From positions 77,686 to 104,108 of the IMG/VR virus record IMGVR_UViG_3300027908_000022: 26,423 bases of DNA; one strand, given 5' to 3'. This DNA comes from a virus. Below are positions 7,686 through 15,640 of this stretch, one piece after another; positions within the stretch are counted from its first letter, which is position 1; each line of letters opens with the position of its first letter. A program made the translations under genes and the position numbers. A model generated the notes under the pieces. The model did no database searches. It had not been told where the DNA came from and worked only from the letters and a program-made list of their open reading frames with translations.

Positions 7686-8470
7686 ATATCAATCTCCACG
7701 GGGTAGATCGAGAACACGTTGCCGAACGGATCGGTGTACTGGCCCTGGTACTGGAGGCCGACGTTCCAGCCGAGGCAGCCCGGCGCGATGTCGATCTCGT
7801 TGCCCGAGGCCGCGCTGACCGCGAGGTACGTGAAGACGCCCTGCGGGTTGGTGCCCGTGCTCGAGTGGTGGACGTTGATCGCGCCCGTCTGCGTGCTCGA
7901 GCCGCTGGCATCGCCGGCGACCCAGATGCGGCCGCGGCGCATGAAGGGAGCGGACTTGCCGGCTTCCCAGCCGACGTTGTTCGAGCCCAGGCCTGGCAGC
8001 GTGACGGTGGCCGCGCCGTTCGACGGGCCGGTGTAGGCCGAGGTCAGCTGGGCGGCCGTTGCGGCGACGAGCGCCTGGGCGAGGAAGTACTGAACTCCCG
8101 GCTGCGAGCTGAAGACGACAGGCGCGCCCTGCGCGAGCGTCTGGTTGCTCGAGAACGTGACGCCGGTCGCGCCGTTGGTGACGTTGGCCGTGCCGGCCGC
8201 CGTCTTCGGCACCGACCAGGTCACGTACTGCTGCTCGGACCCGAGCGGGTCGAACATGCTGATCCCGAGCTTGAGCGGCACGAACGAGCCGCCGGTCGTC
8301 GCGTCCTGCATCGGGACGGCCTGACCGGCCGAGTTCAATTCGCAGTAGACGCCGAACGGGATGTTGACGGCGCACACGCACGAGACAACGTCGCGGTTGC
8401 TCGCTTCGCTGTCGAAGGCCATTCCCGGCTGGGCCGGGATCGCGTTCTGGGTGACACTGAACTGGGGCAT
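7682..8470 (-). CDS. Structural cement / capsid decoration protein (262 aa)
   Basis: ATG at 8470, with GGAG and GAAG purine tracts upstream. The N-terminus (MPQFSVTQNAIPAQPGMAFD, followed by DVVSCV) and the domain layout match the cement/decoration proteins (gp24-like, DUF2190-related) that lie directly before DUF2184 capsid genes. The sequence is beta-rich and Gly/Ser/Thr-rich. It contains FVPLKLGISMFDPLG and a stretch FMRRGRIWVAGD typical of the family, and ends with DPFGNVFSIYPVEIDI. Its role would be to stabilise the expanded capsid shell at three-fold or joint sites. Its stop overlaps the HNH start. Confidence 0.82.
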   Translation of the reverse strand: MPQFSVTQNAIPAQPGMAFDSEASNRDVVSCVCAVNIPFGVYCELNSAGQAVPMQDATTGGSFVPLKLGISMFDPLGSEQQYVTWSVPKTAAGTANVTNGATGVTFSSNQTLAQGAPVVFSSQPGVQYFLAQALVAATAAQLTSAYTGPSNGAATVTLPGLGSNNVGWEAGKSAPFMRRGRIWVAGDASGSSTQTGAINVHHSSTGTNPQGVFTYLAVSAASGNEIDIAPGCLGWNVGLQYQGQYTDPFGNVFSIYPVEIDI

Positions 8471-8511
8471 GATCTTCGAAGTCTCCGGGTGGTGCCGTCA
8501 GTGACTCAGAT

Positions 8512-9183
8512 TCAGGCCGCGGCCTTGCCGCCGCGACGGTCCTTCTTGCTGGTCTTCCAAGCGTCTTTCTTGCGCTTGATCATCGCCATGCGAGCCTTGC
8601 CCGCATCCGGCTCCTCGTCCTCGTCGTCGTCGCCGTCCGACTTGCCGCCGTCCTCACGACGCGGGCCGGTGGTGGCGGCGAGCGCCTCCGCGCGGGCCTT
8701 GTCCGTCCGACGCTTGCCGGCGATGGCGACCTCGTAGACTCCGCGCAGGCCCGAACCGTCGAGCGAGTCGAGCTTCACGGTCGGCTCGAGCGCCACGATC
8801 ACCTCACGGCGGATCGCGTCGGCGTTCTTTCCGTCGGCCTTCCAGGTCTTGCCCTCGGGGTCGTCGACGGTGGCGAAGACCATGCGCGCGTCCGAGCGGA
8901 GCCCGATGAGCTCCTCGAGCTTCACCTGCTGAGCGATCTCCTCGGCCTTCTTCTGCTCGGCCGTCACGCCGTCCTGGCGGGTCGAGTCGACCTGGCGCTT
9001 GAGGACTTCGTTCTGGGCTTCGAGCGAAGCGATGCGCGCGTTGGCCTCGCGGGCCGTCGCGGCGGCCTTCTCGCCCTCGGTCTTTGCGCTGGCGGCGTCT
9101 TCGCGTGCCTTGGCGAGATCGGCGTCCGCCTGGATCTTGTCGGCCAGTGCCTTGTCGAGAGCGGCTTTCGTCTCTGCGTCCAT
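8512..9183 (-). CDS. Probable nested internal-start scaffold protein (223 aa)
   Basis: In-frame ATG at 9183 within the DUF2213 gene, preceded by AAGAGG at good Shine-Dalgarno spacing and by a CCTACATTC motif 47 nt upstream. The product would begin MDAETKAALDKALADKIQAD and consist of a coiled coil (to about residue 90), a compact region with LEELIGLRSDARMVF and a Lys/Arg-rich tail. Nested protease/scaffold gene pairs sharing a C-terminus are known in lambda-like head systems (C/Nu3), which supports the reading. Whether the internal start is used is inference. Confidence 0.5.
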   Translation of the reverse strand: MDAETKAALDKALADKIQADADLAKAREDAASAKTEGEKAAATAREANARIASLEAQNEVLKRQVDSTRQDGVTAEQKKAEEIAQQVKLEELIGLRSDARMVFATVDDPEGKTWKADGKNADAIRREVIVALEPTVKLDSLDGSGLRGVYEVAIAGKRRTDKARAEALAATTGPRREDGGKSDGDDDEDEEPDAGKARMAMIKRKKDAWKTSKKDRRGGKAAA

Positions 9184-10317
9184 CTTTGCCTCTTGCGAAA
9201 TCGCGCTATGCGAATCCGTGGTGGTGCCGTGAATGTAGGGGGTGCTTTTCGGGGTCGACTTGGCCGAATCGAACTTGCCGTTCGGGTCCCGCGGATGCTT
9301 GCCTTCGTCCCATTCGCCGCCGGCTTCGGCGGCATGTTCGGATGCCTGCTGTTTGTGATCAGCCTCTCGACGCTCATGCACCGAGGCCTTCGCTGGATCG
9401 TTCGTTTGCCAGCGCGCCTCGTTGTGCGCCTTGGCGGCCTCGAGATGGGCTTCGCCCGCGGCGGCGTGCAATTTGGGCGTTATGGCGTTGCCGCTTTTCT
9501 CCTTGGCCTGGAGGCCAAGCTCGAGTGCGTGCGAGTTCATGGCCTTCTCCCGATGCTCCAGCATCTTGGTCATGTGCACGCCCGCCGTGGCCGAACCGAC
9601 GGCTCTATGCGCGTTCATCGCCGCTTCGTGCGCCTCGGCGGCCTTCGTGTGCATTTCGCTCGTAGGGGACTTTTCGGCTTCAGCCGAGGCCTGATGTGCG
9701 GCCTCGGACTTCGCCGCGCGGCGAGCGAGTTCTTTCTTGCTCGTATAGGCGCGCGCCGCGTCGTCGATGTCGACGCCGCTGATCGCTGCTTCCGAATCGA
9801 GATGCATCTTCGTTTCCGGCCCCATGCGGCCCCAGCCCTTGGGACCGACGGCCACGTGATTGATCCGGATGTTTCGTTGGCTGACGTCGAACGGCTTGCC
9901 CTGGTAGACGCCGGGCGTCGGATCGATGTCGCAGTGATATCCGCACGAAATCTCGGATAGCTCGCCATCCTCGGCGCGCTGCATCGTGTCGCCGTGCTGG
10001 ATATGCACTTCGCCGGAAAGAAAGTCCCCATTGCGACGGACGGACGTCCCCACGTGTCCGACGGCGTGCGTCTTCCAGTTGTCTGGACCGACGCGTCCCG
10101 GGTGGTCGACGGTGACCGGCGCCGTCGGGTAGGTCGCTAGGCTGGCCGGCGCGAACACTTCGTCGGGATGCCGCAATTCTCGGCGGACCTTGCCGTCCTG
10201 GTCCTTGTATTCGAAGACGCCGGTCCGCGTGAGATTCGCATCCGCAACGAGCCCACCCTGCGGCGTGCGCTTCCGGGCGCCGACGGAGCCGGACGACAGA
10301 TCGAGACGGAAGGGCAT
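8512..10317 (-). CDS. Prohead protease/scaffold fusion, DUF2213 family (601 aa)
   Basis: ATG at 10317. Residues 1-170 form a clear DUF2213 domain: NLTRTGVFEYKDQDGKVRRE, ELRHPDEVF, VTVDHPGRVGPDNW, AVGHVGTSVRRNGDFLSGEV, GELSEISCGYHCDID, IRINHVAVGPKGWGRMGP. Conserved His and Ser positions are consistent with a prohead protease-type enzyme. Residues ~190-335 are a long Ala/His/Glu-rich helical region. Around 345 lies WDEGKHPRDPNGKFD, related to FDESKHPRAPDGKFGEGG in the portal. The C-terminal ~220 residues are coiled coil followed by an acidic-then-basic tail, as in scaffolds. An internal start at 9183 could yield the scaffold alone. The length is unusual for the family because of the helical insertion. 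Confidence 0.85.
   Translation of the reverse strand: MPFRLDLSSGSVGARKRTPQGGLVADANLTRTGVFEYKDQDGKVRRELRHPDEVFAPASLATYPTAPVTVDHPGRVGPDNWKTHAVGHVGTSVRRNGDFLSGEVHIQHGDTMQRAEDGELSEISCGYHCDIDPTPGVYQGKPFDVSQRNIRINHVAVGPKGWGRMGPETKMHLDSEAAISGVDIDDAARAYTSKKELARRAAKSEAAHQASAEAEKSPTSEMHTKAAEAHEAAMNAHRAVGSATAGVHMTKMLEHREKAMNSHALELGLQAKEKSGNAITPKLHAAAGEAHLEAAKAHNEARWQTNDPAKASVHERREADHKQQASEHAAEAGGEWDEGKHPRDPNGKFDSAKSTPKSTPYIHGTTTDSHSAISQEAKMDAETKAALDKALADKIQADADLAKAREDAASAKTEGEKAAATAREANARIASLEAQNEVLKRQVDSTRQDGVTAEQKKAEEIAQQVKLEELIGLRSDARMVFATVDDPEGKTWKADGKNADAIRREVIVALEPTVKLDSLDGSGLRGVYEVAIAGKRRTDKARAEALAATTGPRREDGGKSDGDDDEDEEPDAGKARMAMIKRKKDAWKTSKKDRRGGKAAA
9231..9239 (-). promoter_or_regulatory. CCTACNTTY motif upstream of the internal scaffold start
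   Basis: Minus strand reads CCTACATTC, inside the DUF2213 gene. Its end is 47 nt from the internal ATG at 9183, and a Shine-Dalgarno-like AAGAGG follows before the ATG. Confidence 0.45.
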
Positions 10318-10326
10318 CTCCCGCGT

Positions 10327-10335
10327 GAAAGTAGG
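10327..10335 (-). promoter_or_regulatory. CCTACNTTY motif for the DUF2213 gene (divergent pair)
   Basis: Minus strand reads CCTACTTTC, ending 9 nt before the ATG at 10317. With the plus-strand copy at 10345-10353 it forms an inverted repeat around GGTCA, so the 41-nt gap between two divergent genes is almost entirely made of this bidirectional element. Confidence 0.55.
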
Positions 10336-10344
10336 GGGGTCACC

Positions 10345-10353
10345 CCTACCTTT
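10345..10353 (+). promoter_or_regulatory. CCTACNTTY motif for the portal gene (divergent pair)
   Basis: Plus strand reads CCTACCTTT, ending 5 nt before the portal ATG at 10359. No Shine-Dalgarno site fits between it and the start codon. Confidence 0.55.
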
Positions 10354-10358
10354 GCCGC

Positions 10359-13300
10359 ATGCCCCGAGTGTCTGGCCGCCCCTCTCCGTTCCGCCACAAA
10401 GAACCGGAGATCGTCGAGGACGCTTGGGCGAATCCGCAGACCGGGATCGGCGTCTGGGGTCAGGACAAGACGAAGGCCGCCTCGTACCTGCCGGTCTGGC
10501 GCGTGCTCGATCAGGAACTGACGAGCTTGTACAACGGGTCCGACATCGCCGCGAAGATCGTCAGCAAGCGTCCGGAGGAGATGTTCCGCCGGGGGTTCGA
10601 GATCGAGGCGCCGAACGTCAACGAGTCCGAGAAGGACTCGATCCGGGAGTTCGCGACCGAGTACCTGGCCGTCGAGACGAACCTCCGCGAGGGCGCGCGC
10701 TGGGGACGGCTCTACGGCGGGTGCCTGCTCATCATGGGCATCGACGACGGCCGCATGCCGTGGGAGCCGCTCGACGAAGACAATATCCGTAGCTTCGATT
10801 CGCTCTCGCTCGTCGACCGTAGGTATTCCTACGTCCAGTCGCAATACGCCGCGATGGGCATGTCGAGCAAGTACGGAAACGCTCAGATATATCTGATCTC
10901 GAATGCCGTCGCCGGCTACGGGTGGGACGCGTACGCGGCGAACAAGATCACGCCGAAGTCGGCCGACGACCTGATCAAGCAAGGCGCGCAGGTCGTGCTC
11001 GTGCACGAGAGCCGCGTCATACGGTTCGACGGCCACCCGGCGGACGTGACGACACGGCAGAATCTCGCGGGCTGGTCGTGGTCGGTCCTCCAGCGCGTCT
11101 ACGACTCGATGCGCCAGTTCGACGGAGCATTCGACTCGGCCGGGTACCTCCTGAGCGACGCGAGCCAAGGCGTCTTCAAGCTCCAAGGGCTTATCCGCGC
11201 GATCTCCTCGGGTCAGCGCGCGAACTTCGCCATGCGCCTGCAGCTGCTCGAGCAGACCCGGAGCGTCATGCACGGCATCGCGCTCGACGCCGGCGACCCG
11301 AATAGCGACCGGCCACCGGAGGAGTTCACGCGGGTGCCGACGCCGTTCGGCGGCATCCCCGAGCTCCTTGACAAGATGATGCTCCGCATGGCGGCCGCCG
11401 CCGATATGCCGGCCACGATCCTATTCGGTCGCGCGCCCGCCGGGCTGAACGCCACCGGCGAGAGCGACATGCGCGGCTGGTACGACACGATCGAGAGCGA
11501 GCAAAAGAACGACCTCGGCCCGCAGCTGAAGCGCGTTTTCAAGCTCCTGGCGCTGGCCAAGAAAGGCCCGCTCAAGGGCCGCAAGGTCAAGTGGGACGTC
11601 AAGTTCAAGCCGCTTTGGTCGCCGACGGACGACGAGCGCGCAAAGACGCTTCTCTCGAACGCGCAGCGAGACCAAATCTACGTGACCATCGGCGTCGTCA
11701 AGCCGGAGGAGGTCGCGCTCGATCTCGCGGACGTCTACCCGAACCTGGATATCGAATCGCGCGAGGAAGCGCTCGAGTCCAAGATCATGTTCGATCCCTA
11801 CGAGAACCAGCCGGCCCCCGACGGCTCGGCGCAGATCGCCATGCAGGGCGCGGGGGAGCCGCTGTCCTCGAAGGCCCCAGTCCCGCTCATGGGCACGAGC
11901 GGCACGCAGATCACCAAGGGCGCGCTACCCGCCGTCGCGGCGCTCGAGCAGAGCAACGCCGCGTCCCACGGCGCGCAGTCGCCGAAGACCGGGGGCCTCG
12001 CGGCCGAGGGTCCGGACGGCAAGAAGGGCACGACCAAGCCGACGCCTATCACGGTCGGCGGCGTGAAGGTCGCCCAGCTCCACATCACTCCCGTCCAACA
12101 GGGCAAGGGCAAGCAGCCGGACGAGAGCGCGGCCAAGGAAGCCCAGACCGACAAGGACAAGGCGAAGGACGACGAGCCGGCCAAGGGCAAGAGCAAAGGC
12201 AAGGACGACGACGAGGACGACGCCAAGAAGAAGAAGGCGAAGGCCAAGAAGGACTCCGCCGATCCGGAAGGCAACGTCTATGAGAAGGACGCCTCGATCG
12301 TCGTCGTGTGGAACGCGGCCGGCAAGGTGCTATGCATCACACGTCCGGATCCGCCGTTCGAATACTCGATCCCCGGCGGCCACGTGGACCCGGGAGAGAA
12401 CCCGATGCGCGCGGCCGTGCGCGAGATGCGCGAGGAGCTCGGGATCCTCGTCTCCGAGCCCGCCTGGAATAGCGACATCACGTCACCCGACGGAACGATC
12501 GTGCACGTCTTCGTCGCCGGCCGCGTCGAGGGTGTACCGCGCGCGGCGGAGCAGGGCTCCCGCATGGCGTGGCTCACGCCCGACGAACTCCTCAGCCAGG
12601 CCGGCCGATACCGCGAGTGCGTGGAGCAGATGATGATGAGCGGCGCGCTGCGCAAGCCGATCGGAGGCTTCGTGCCGTCCCATGGACAGCGGGAGACAGG
12701 GCCCGGGGACCCGGTCGTTGCCGACGACATCTACGAGGACTCCGTCGCCAGGTTCATCCGGTTCCGGATCGACAAGGAAATGCCGGAGGACAATAAGAAG
12801 CAGGCGAAAGCCGTCTTCCAGTTGTTGCTCGATGATTATCCGGCGTCCAGCCTCGGCTGGATCCTCGCGGCGCATTGGGAGGGACCCGTCGAGATCCCCA
12901 CCGACGAGATCGACTCGAGCAACCGGGATAGTTGGCGCGCGAGCCATGACGGCACGCACGAGAGCTTCAAGGAGAAGGTCGGGGCCGCCCTCGAAGGCAA
13001 GAGCGGCGGAATCCGCAAGCCCGCGGTGCTCGTCAAGGTGCCCGGCGAGGCCAAGTACAAGATCGTCGATGGCCATCACCGGTTTCTCGCGCACGAGTCC
13101 CTCGGTGCGCCACTCCTCGCCTACGTCGCCGAGATGCACGTGAATAACGGCCCGTGGGACGAACTGCACACGATGCAGAAGAAGGGCAAGAGCGGAGCTC
13201 GCAGCGGCTCGGTGCGCGAGCCCTCGTGGGCCGGCGCCAACGCGCCGGAGCCGCGCAAGGACGATGGCGACTTCGACGAGTCGAAACATCCACGGGCGCC

Positions 13301-13766
13301 GGACGGAAAGTTTGGGGAGGGCGGCTCGACGCCAAAGGGAAAGGCGAGTGAGCTGACCGAGACGGCGCTCGAACACGGCGGCTTCACCTACCGGCCCGGC
13401 GCGAGCGCGCCGACGACCGGATATATCGTATCGCTACCGCCCTCGGCCGGCCTCAATCACGTGATCGACATCAAGGAGCTGGCAACCCACGCGAAGGACC
13501 TCGCTTCGCTCAAGAGCCAGATCGCCACGCGCATCGAAGCGCATCTCGAGAAGACCGCGGCCTATGTGGGCGACCATGCCGATCACTACGTCGGCGGCTA
13601 CGTCGAGAAGGACGACGCTGGCAAGCCCGTCGCGCTGCATCTCGACGTGAGCGAGCACCACGCCGATCGGGACAAGGCCATCGAGAGCGGGCGCGCGCGC
13701 AATCAGATATCGATCTGGGACATCACCAAGGGGGAAGAGGTCAAGACGGGCGGGACCGGCCGCTAG
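10359..13766 (+). CDS. Giant portal fusion: portal + Nudix + ParB-like + C-terminal phage domain (1135 aa)
   Basis: Residues ~1-500 are a DUF1073-type portal (KPEP-like N-terminus, EEMFRRGFEIEAP, EGARWGRLYGGCLLIMGIDD, GWSWSVLQRVYDSMRQFDGA, ADMPATILFGRAPAGLNATG), the dodecameric DNA gate of the head. A disordered Lys/Asp-rich linker covers ~585-640. A Nudix hydrolase follows with a complete box GGHVDPGENPMRAAVREMRE then ELGI (~671-694). About residue 904 is VDGHHRFLAHESLG, a ParB/sulfiredoxin-like motif. FDESKHPRAPDGKFGEGG lies at ~974. The last ~130 residues (HYVGGYVEKDD, ARNQISIWDITKGEEV, ending TGGTGR) match a domain I know as a separate small phage protein. Typical portals of this family are about 450-550 aa. 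It is the only head gene on the plus strand; its TAG overlaps the convergent gene's TAG. Confidence 0.9.
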   Translation: MPRVSGRPSPFRHKEPEIVEDAWANPQTGIGVWGQDKTKAASYLPVWRVLDQELTSLYNGSDIAAKIVSKRPEEMFRRGFEIEAPNVNESEKDSIREFATEYLAVETNLREGARWGRLYGGCLLIMGIDDGRMPWEPLDEDNIRSFDSLSLVDRRYSYVQSQYAAMGMSSKYGNAQIYLISNAVAGYGWDAYAANKITPKSADDLIKQGAQVVLVHESRVIRFDGHPADVTTRQNLAGWSWSVLQRVYDSMRQFDGAFDSAGYLLSDASQGVFKLQGLIRAISSGQRANFAMRLQLLEQTRSVMHGIALDAGDPNSDRPPEEFTRVPTPFGGIPELLDKMMLRMAAAADMPATILFGRAPAGLNATGESDMRGWYDTIESEQKNDLGPQLKRVFKLLALAKKGPLKGRKVKWDVKFKPLWSPTDDERAKTLLSNAQRDQIYVTIGVVKPEEVALDLADVYPNLDIESREEALESKIMFDPYENQPAPDGSAQIAMQGAGEPLSSKAPVPLMGTSGTQITKGALPAVAALEQSNAASHGAQSPKTGGLAAEGPDGKKGTTKPTPITVGGVKVAQLHITPVQQGKGKQPDESAAKEAQTDKDKAKDDEPAKGKSKGKDDDEDDAKKKKAKAKKDSADPEGNVYEKDASIVVVWNAAGKVLCITRPDPPFEYSIPGGHVDPGENPMRAAVREMREELGILVSEPAWNSDITSPDGTIVHVFVAGRVEGVPRAAEQGSRMAWLTPDELLSQAGRYRECVEQMMMSGALRKPIGGFVPSHGQRETGPGDPVVADDIYEDSVARFIRFRIDKEMPEDNKKQAKAVFQLLLDDYPASSLGWILAAHWEGPVEIPTDEIDSSNRDSWRASHDGTHESFKEKVGAALEGKSGGIRKPAVLVKVPGEAKYKIVDGHHRFLAHESLGAPLLAYVAEMHVNNGPWDELHTMQKKGKSGARSGSVREPSWAGANAPEPRKDDGDFDESKHPRAPDGKFGEGGSTPKGKASELTETALEHGGFTYRPGASAPTTGYIVSLPPSAGLNHVIDIKELATHAKDLASLKSQIATRIEAHLEKTAAYVGDHADHYVGGYVEKDDAGKPVALHLDVSEHHADRDKAIESGRARNQISIWDITKGEEVKTGGTGR

Positions 13767-13930
13767 GCGAGCGGAGGAAGTCCCTGCTTCTTGCGTTCGG
13801 CCTGCACGAGCTCGACGACCTCGTCGGTCAGGGTTGCCGCGTACTTCTTGCGCTTCTCCGGCGTGTTCAGATCGTCGGGGCCCATGAGGCTCGTCAGCGA
13901 GCGCTCGGGCTGCTTTTTCTTGGTCGCCAT
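13763..13930 (-). CDS. Small charged protein of unknown function (55 aa)
   Basis: ATG at 13930 overlaps the stop of the upstream gene (TGATG). The protein starts MATKKKQPERSLTSLMGPDD and ends QAERKKQGLPPLA; it is Lys-rich, with one predicted helix (LTDEVVELVQAERKK). No family recognised. Its stop (TAG at 13765-13763) shares CTAG with the portal stop on the opposite strand, so the two convergent genes overlap by 3 nt with no room for a terminator. Confidence 0.65.
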   Translation of the reverse strand: MATKKKQPERSLTSLMGPDDLNTPEKRKKYAATLTDEVVELVQAERKKQGLPPLA

Positions 13931-14199
13931 CAGACCTTGCCCTTGCTCAGCGCCGCGCGCTCGGCCTTGCGTGCGTTGAACTCCTCTTCGCTGATGGCCG
14001 TCGCCTCGTGCATCCACTTCCAGAGGTCTTGCACGGGCGTCTCGGTGCCATCCGCCATCACGAGCATGAAGCCGCCGGCGTCGCGGTAGGCCGGAATGTC
14101 GCTGTCGCCGTACTTGAAGAACCGATCGGTATCAGGCTCGTATGCCGCCTCGTCCTCGACGGTCCCCGGCGCCTTGTCTGCGGTCATGAACTCCAGCAT
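13930..14199 (-). CDS. Small phage protein of unknown function (89 aa)
   Basis: The frame is open further upstream, but ATG at 14199 is preceded by a perfect AAGGAGG at proper spacing and is therefore the start. The product begins MLEFMTADKAPGTVEDEAAY. It has an acidic N-terminal half, a central FMLVMADGTETPVQDLWKWM and a basic helical C-terminus (EEEFNARKAERAALSKGKV). I do not recognise a family; no Cys pairs or membrane segment. It is co-transcribed with, and overlaps, the 55-aa gene downstream. Confidence 0.75.
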   Translation of the reverse strand: MLEFMTADKAPGTVEDEAAYEPDTDRFFKYGDSDIPAYRDAGGFMLVMADGTETPVQDLWKWMHEATAISEEEFNARKAERAALSKGKV

Positions 14200-14227
14200 G
14201 GCACGATCCTCCTTTCCTTGCACCCGT

Positions 14228-15127
14228 TCAGTCCCATGACAGCGCGGGCATCTCGCCACCGTCCCGGCCTTCCGCTTGGGCGACCACCCACTCGCGCGAG
14301 TCCGGCGAGACGCTGTAGCCCTGGTGATGAACCCGCTCGACCCCGAGGAGCTTCGCCAGCTCCGCGGTCTGCTCCGGCGTCATGTATCCGTCGACACGAG
14401 CCTTCGGGGGAACCTCGATGTTGATCCAGCCGTACGCGGTGCCCCGGCCGTGGGTGACGCTCCAGCTCTTGCCGCTGCGGGCCTTGAGGGCCGTCCGGAT
14501 GGCCGCGACGGCTTCCTTTACGCCGTAAAACTTCCGCGTGTCGTTGGCTGCCGGGGCCGCGGCGGGCGTCGGGGCCGGCTCGACGGGCTCCGGAGCGGGC
14601 GCGGGCTCCGTCGGGGCGGTCGCTAGCGGGGCCCGGTGCGGCCGGTACCCGGCGACGATCCGCTCCGCCAACGCGGCATAGAACGCGCTCTCCGCGTCAT
14701 CGCCGCGGCCCAGGGCGTCGGCCGCCTTGAGGAAGCACGCTCGGACGTACGGCCGGGCATCCTCCGGGGTCGGCAGGCGCCACATGTCGCGGCACACTGT
14801 GCAGCGGGCCACCAGCATCCGGAGACCGTCGAGGCATCGCTGTGAGTGAACACCGATGCGGGCATCGGGGCAGTCGGCGAGGTGCTGGGGCTCGCAGGCG
14901 GCGACGTCCAGGACCACCGTGCGGTCGAAGTCGCCGAACGCGCCCGGCTGGATGTGGTCCTCGTCCGGGAATGGAAAGCGGAACCGGAGGTGCTCCGCGT
15001 CCTTGAGTGGATCCACGTTGCCCGGGAGCGCCCTCACGAGGTGCGCCTGATCGGCGCGGAGGTAATACATCTGCTCGCACGTCCCGATCTTCACCTGGTC
15101 GCCCCGAAAACCCGCGTACTCACCCAT
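14228..15127 (-). CDS. Mobile-element accessory protein with C-terminal polyvalent-type domain (299 aa)
   Basis: ATG at 15127 is preceded by GAGAGGAAGGG; a longer frame upstream is rejected for that reason. Residues 1-85 (MGEYAGFRGDQVKIGTCEQM, YYLRADQ, FDRTVVLD) resemble a plasmid/phage protein type I have seen, but its function is unknown. Residues ~85-165 contain scattered Cys/His (CTVCRDMW) and helices. A Pro/Ala linker spans ~170-195. The C-terminal ~100 residues (KEAVAAIRTALKARSGKSWS, GRGTAYGWINIEVPP, TPEQTAELAKLLGVERVHHQ) resemble domains shared by large mobile-element proteins. Transcribed from the palindrome-containing promoter at 15149-15181. Confidence 0.75.
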   Translation of the reverse strand: MGEYAGFRGDQVKIGTCEQMYYLRADQAHLVRALPGNVDPLKDAEHLRFRFPFPDEDHIQPGAFGDFDRTVVLDVAACEPQHLADCPDARIGVHSQRCLDGLRMLVARCTVCRDMWRLPTPEDARPYVRACFLKAADALGRGDDAESAFYAALAERIVAGYRPHRAPLATAPTEPAPAPEPVEPAPTPAAAPAANDTRKFYGVKEAVAAIRTALKARSGKSWSVTHGRGTAYGWINIEVPPKARVDGYMTPEQTAELAKLLGVERVHHQGYSVSPDSREWVVAQAEGRDGGEMPALSWD

Positions 15128-15148
15128 GACGTCCCTTCCTCTCTCCAC

Positions 15149-15181
15149 TTATAATATGGTCATCCGTACGTACGGCGTCAA
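15149..15181 (-). promoter_or_regulatory. Promoter-operator P1 for the 299-aa gene
   Basis: Minus strand: -35 TTGACG (15181-15176), immediately followed by the perfect 12-bp palindrome CCGTACGTACGG (15175-15164), then an AT-rich -10 region CATATTATAA. Spacing is 17-19 nt depending on the -10 chosen. The palindrome in the spacer would let a repressor block RNA polymerase. Confidence 0.8.
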
Positions 15182-15185
15182 GCCC

Positions 15186-15623
15186 TCACTCAACCTCGTA
15201 TCGAAACGCGTAGCCCTCGTGGTGTCCGAGGTTCGACATGCCGTAATACGTCACCAGCTCCCGGCCGACGTACCGCTTGCCGTTCTTCGTCTTGGCCAGC
15301 AGCGTGGCCTTGCCACCGGCCGCCCTGACCGAGCAAACGAATGCCTGGGCCTCGGCGCGGGCCATGGCGTAGCTGGGAGCCCCTGTCACAACCAGCTCCT
15401 TGTCCGTGGCGCGCATCTTGATACGGAGGCCGGCTTTGCACTCGGCCATGTGCTTCGCCTGGAAGGCGCGCTCTTCGGCGTCCTCGGCGGCCTGCTTGGC
15501 CATGGTGGCCTCGTAGCAGGCCTTGTGGAAGGCCTGGCCCGTCCAGGTAATTTCCTCGCCCGCGTCAAAGGCCATGTCGCACTCGACGCACCGGCCGGCC
15601 CACTTCGCTTTCAAGGTCCGCAT
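15186..15623 (-). CDS. Zinc-ribbon protein of unknown function (145 aa)
   Basis: ATG at 15623 has GGAGG 5 nt upstream; the GTG one codon earlier is too close to that site. The N-terminus carries CVECDMAFDAGEEITW, then HKACYEA, a CxxC...HxxC zinc site. A charged helix follows (TMAKQAAEDAEERAFQAKHM), then a beta-rich C-terminal part (TLLAKTKNGKRYVGRELVTY) of unknown fold. Its promoter is the palindrome-containing P2 at 15641-15671. No catalytic motif is seen. Likely an accessory early protein; function unknown. Confidence 0.78.
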   Translation of the reverse strand: MRTLKAKWAGRCVECDMAFDAGEEITWTGQAFHKACYEATMAKQAAEDAEERAFQAKHMAECKAGLRIKMRATDKELVVTGAPSYAMARAEAQAFVCSVRAAGGKATLLAKTKNGKRYVGRELVTYYGMSNLGHHEGYAFRYEVE

Positions 15624-15640
15624 CACGTCCTCCCTACACC

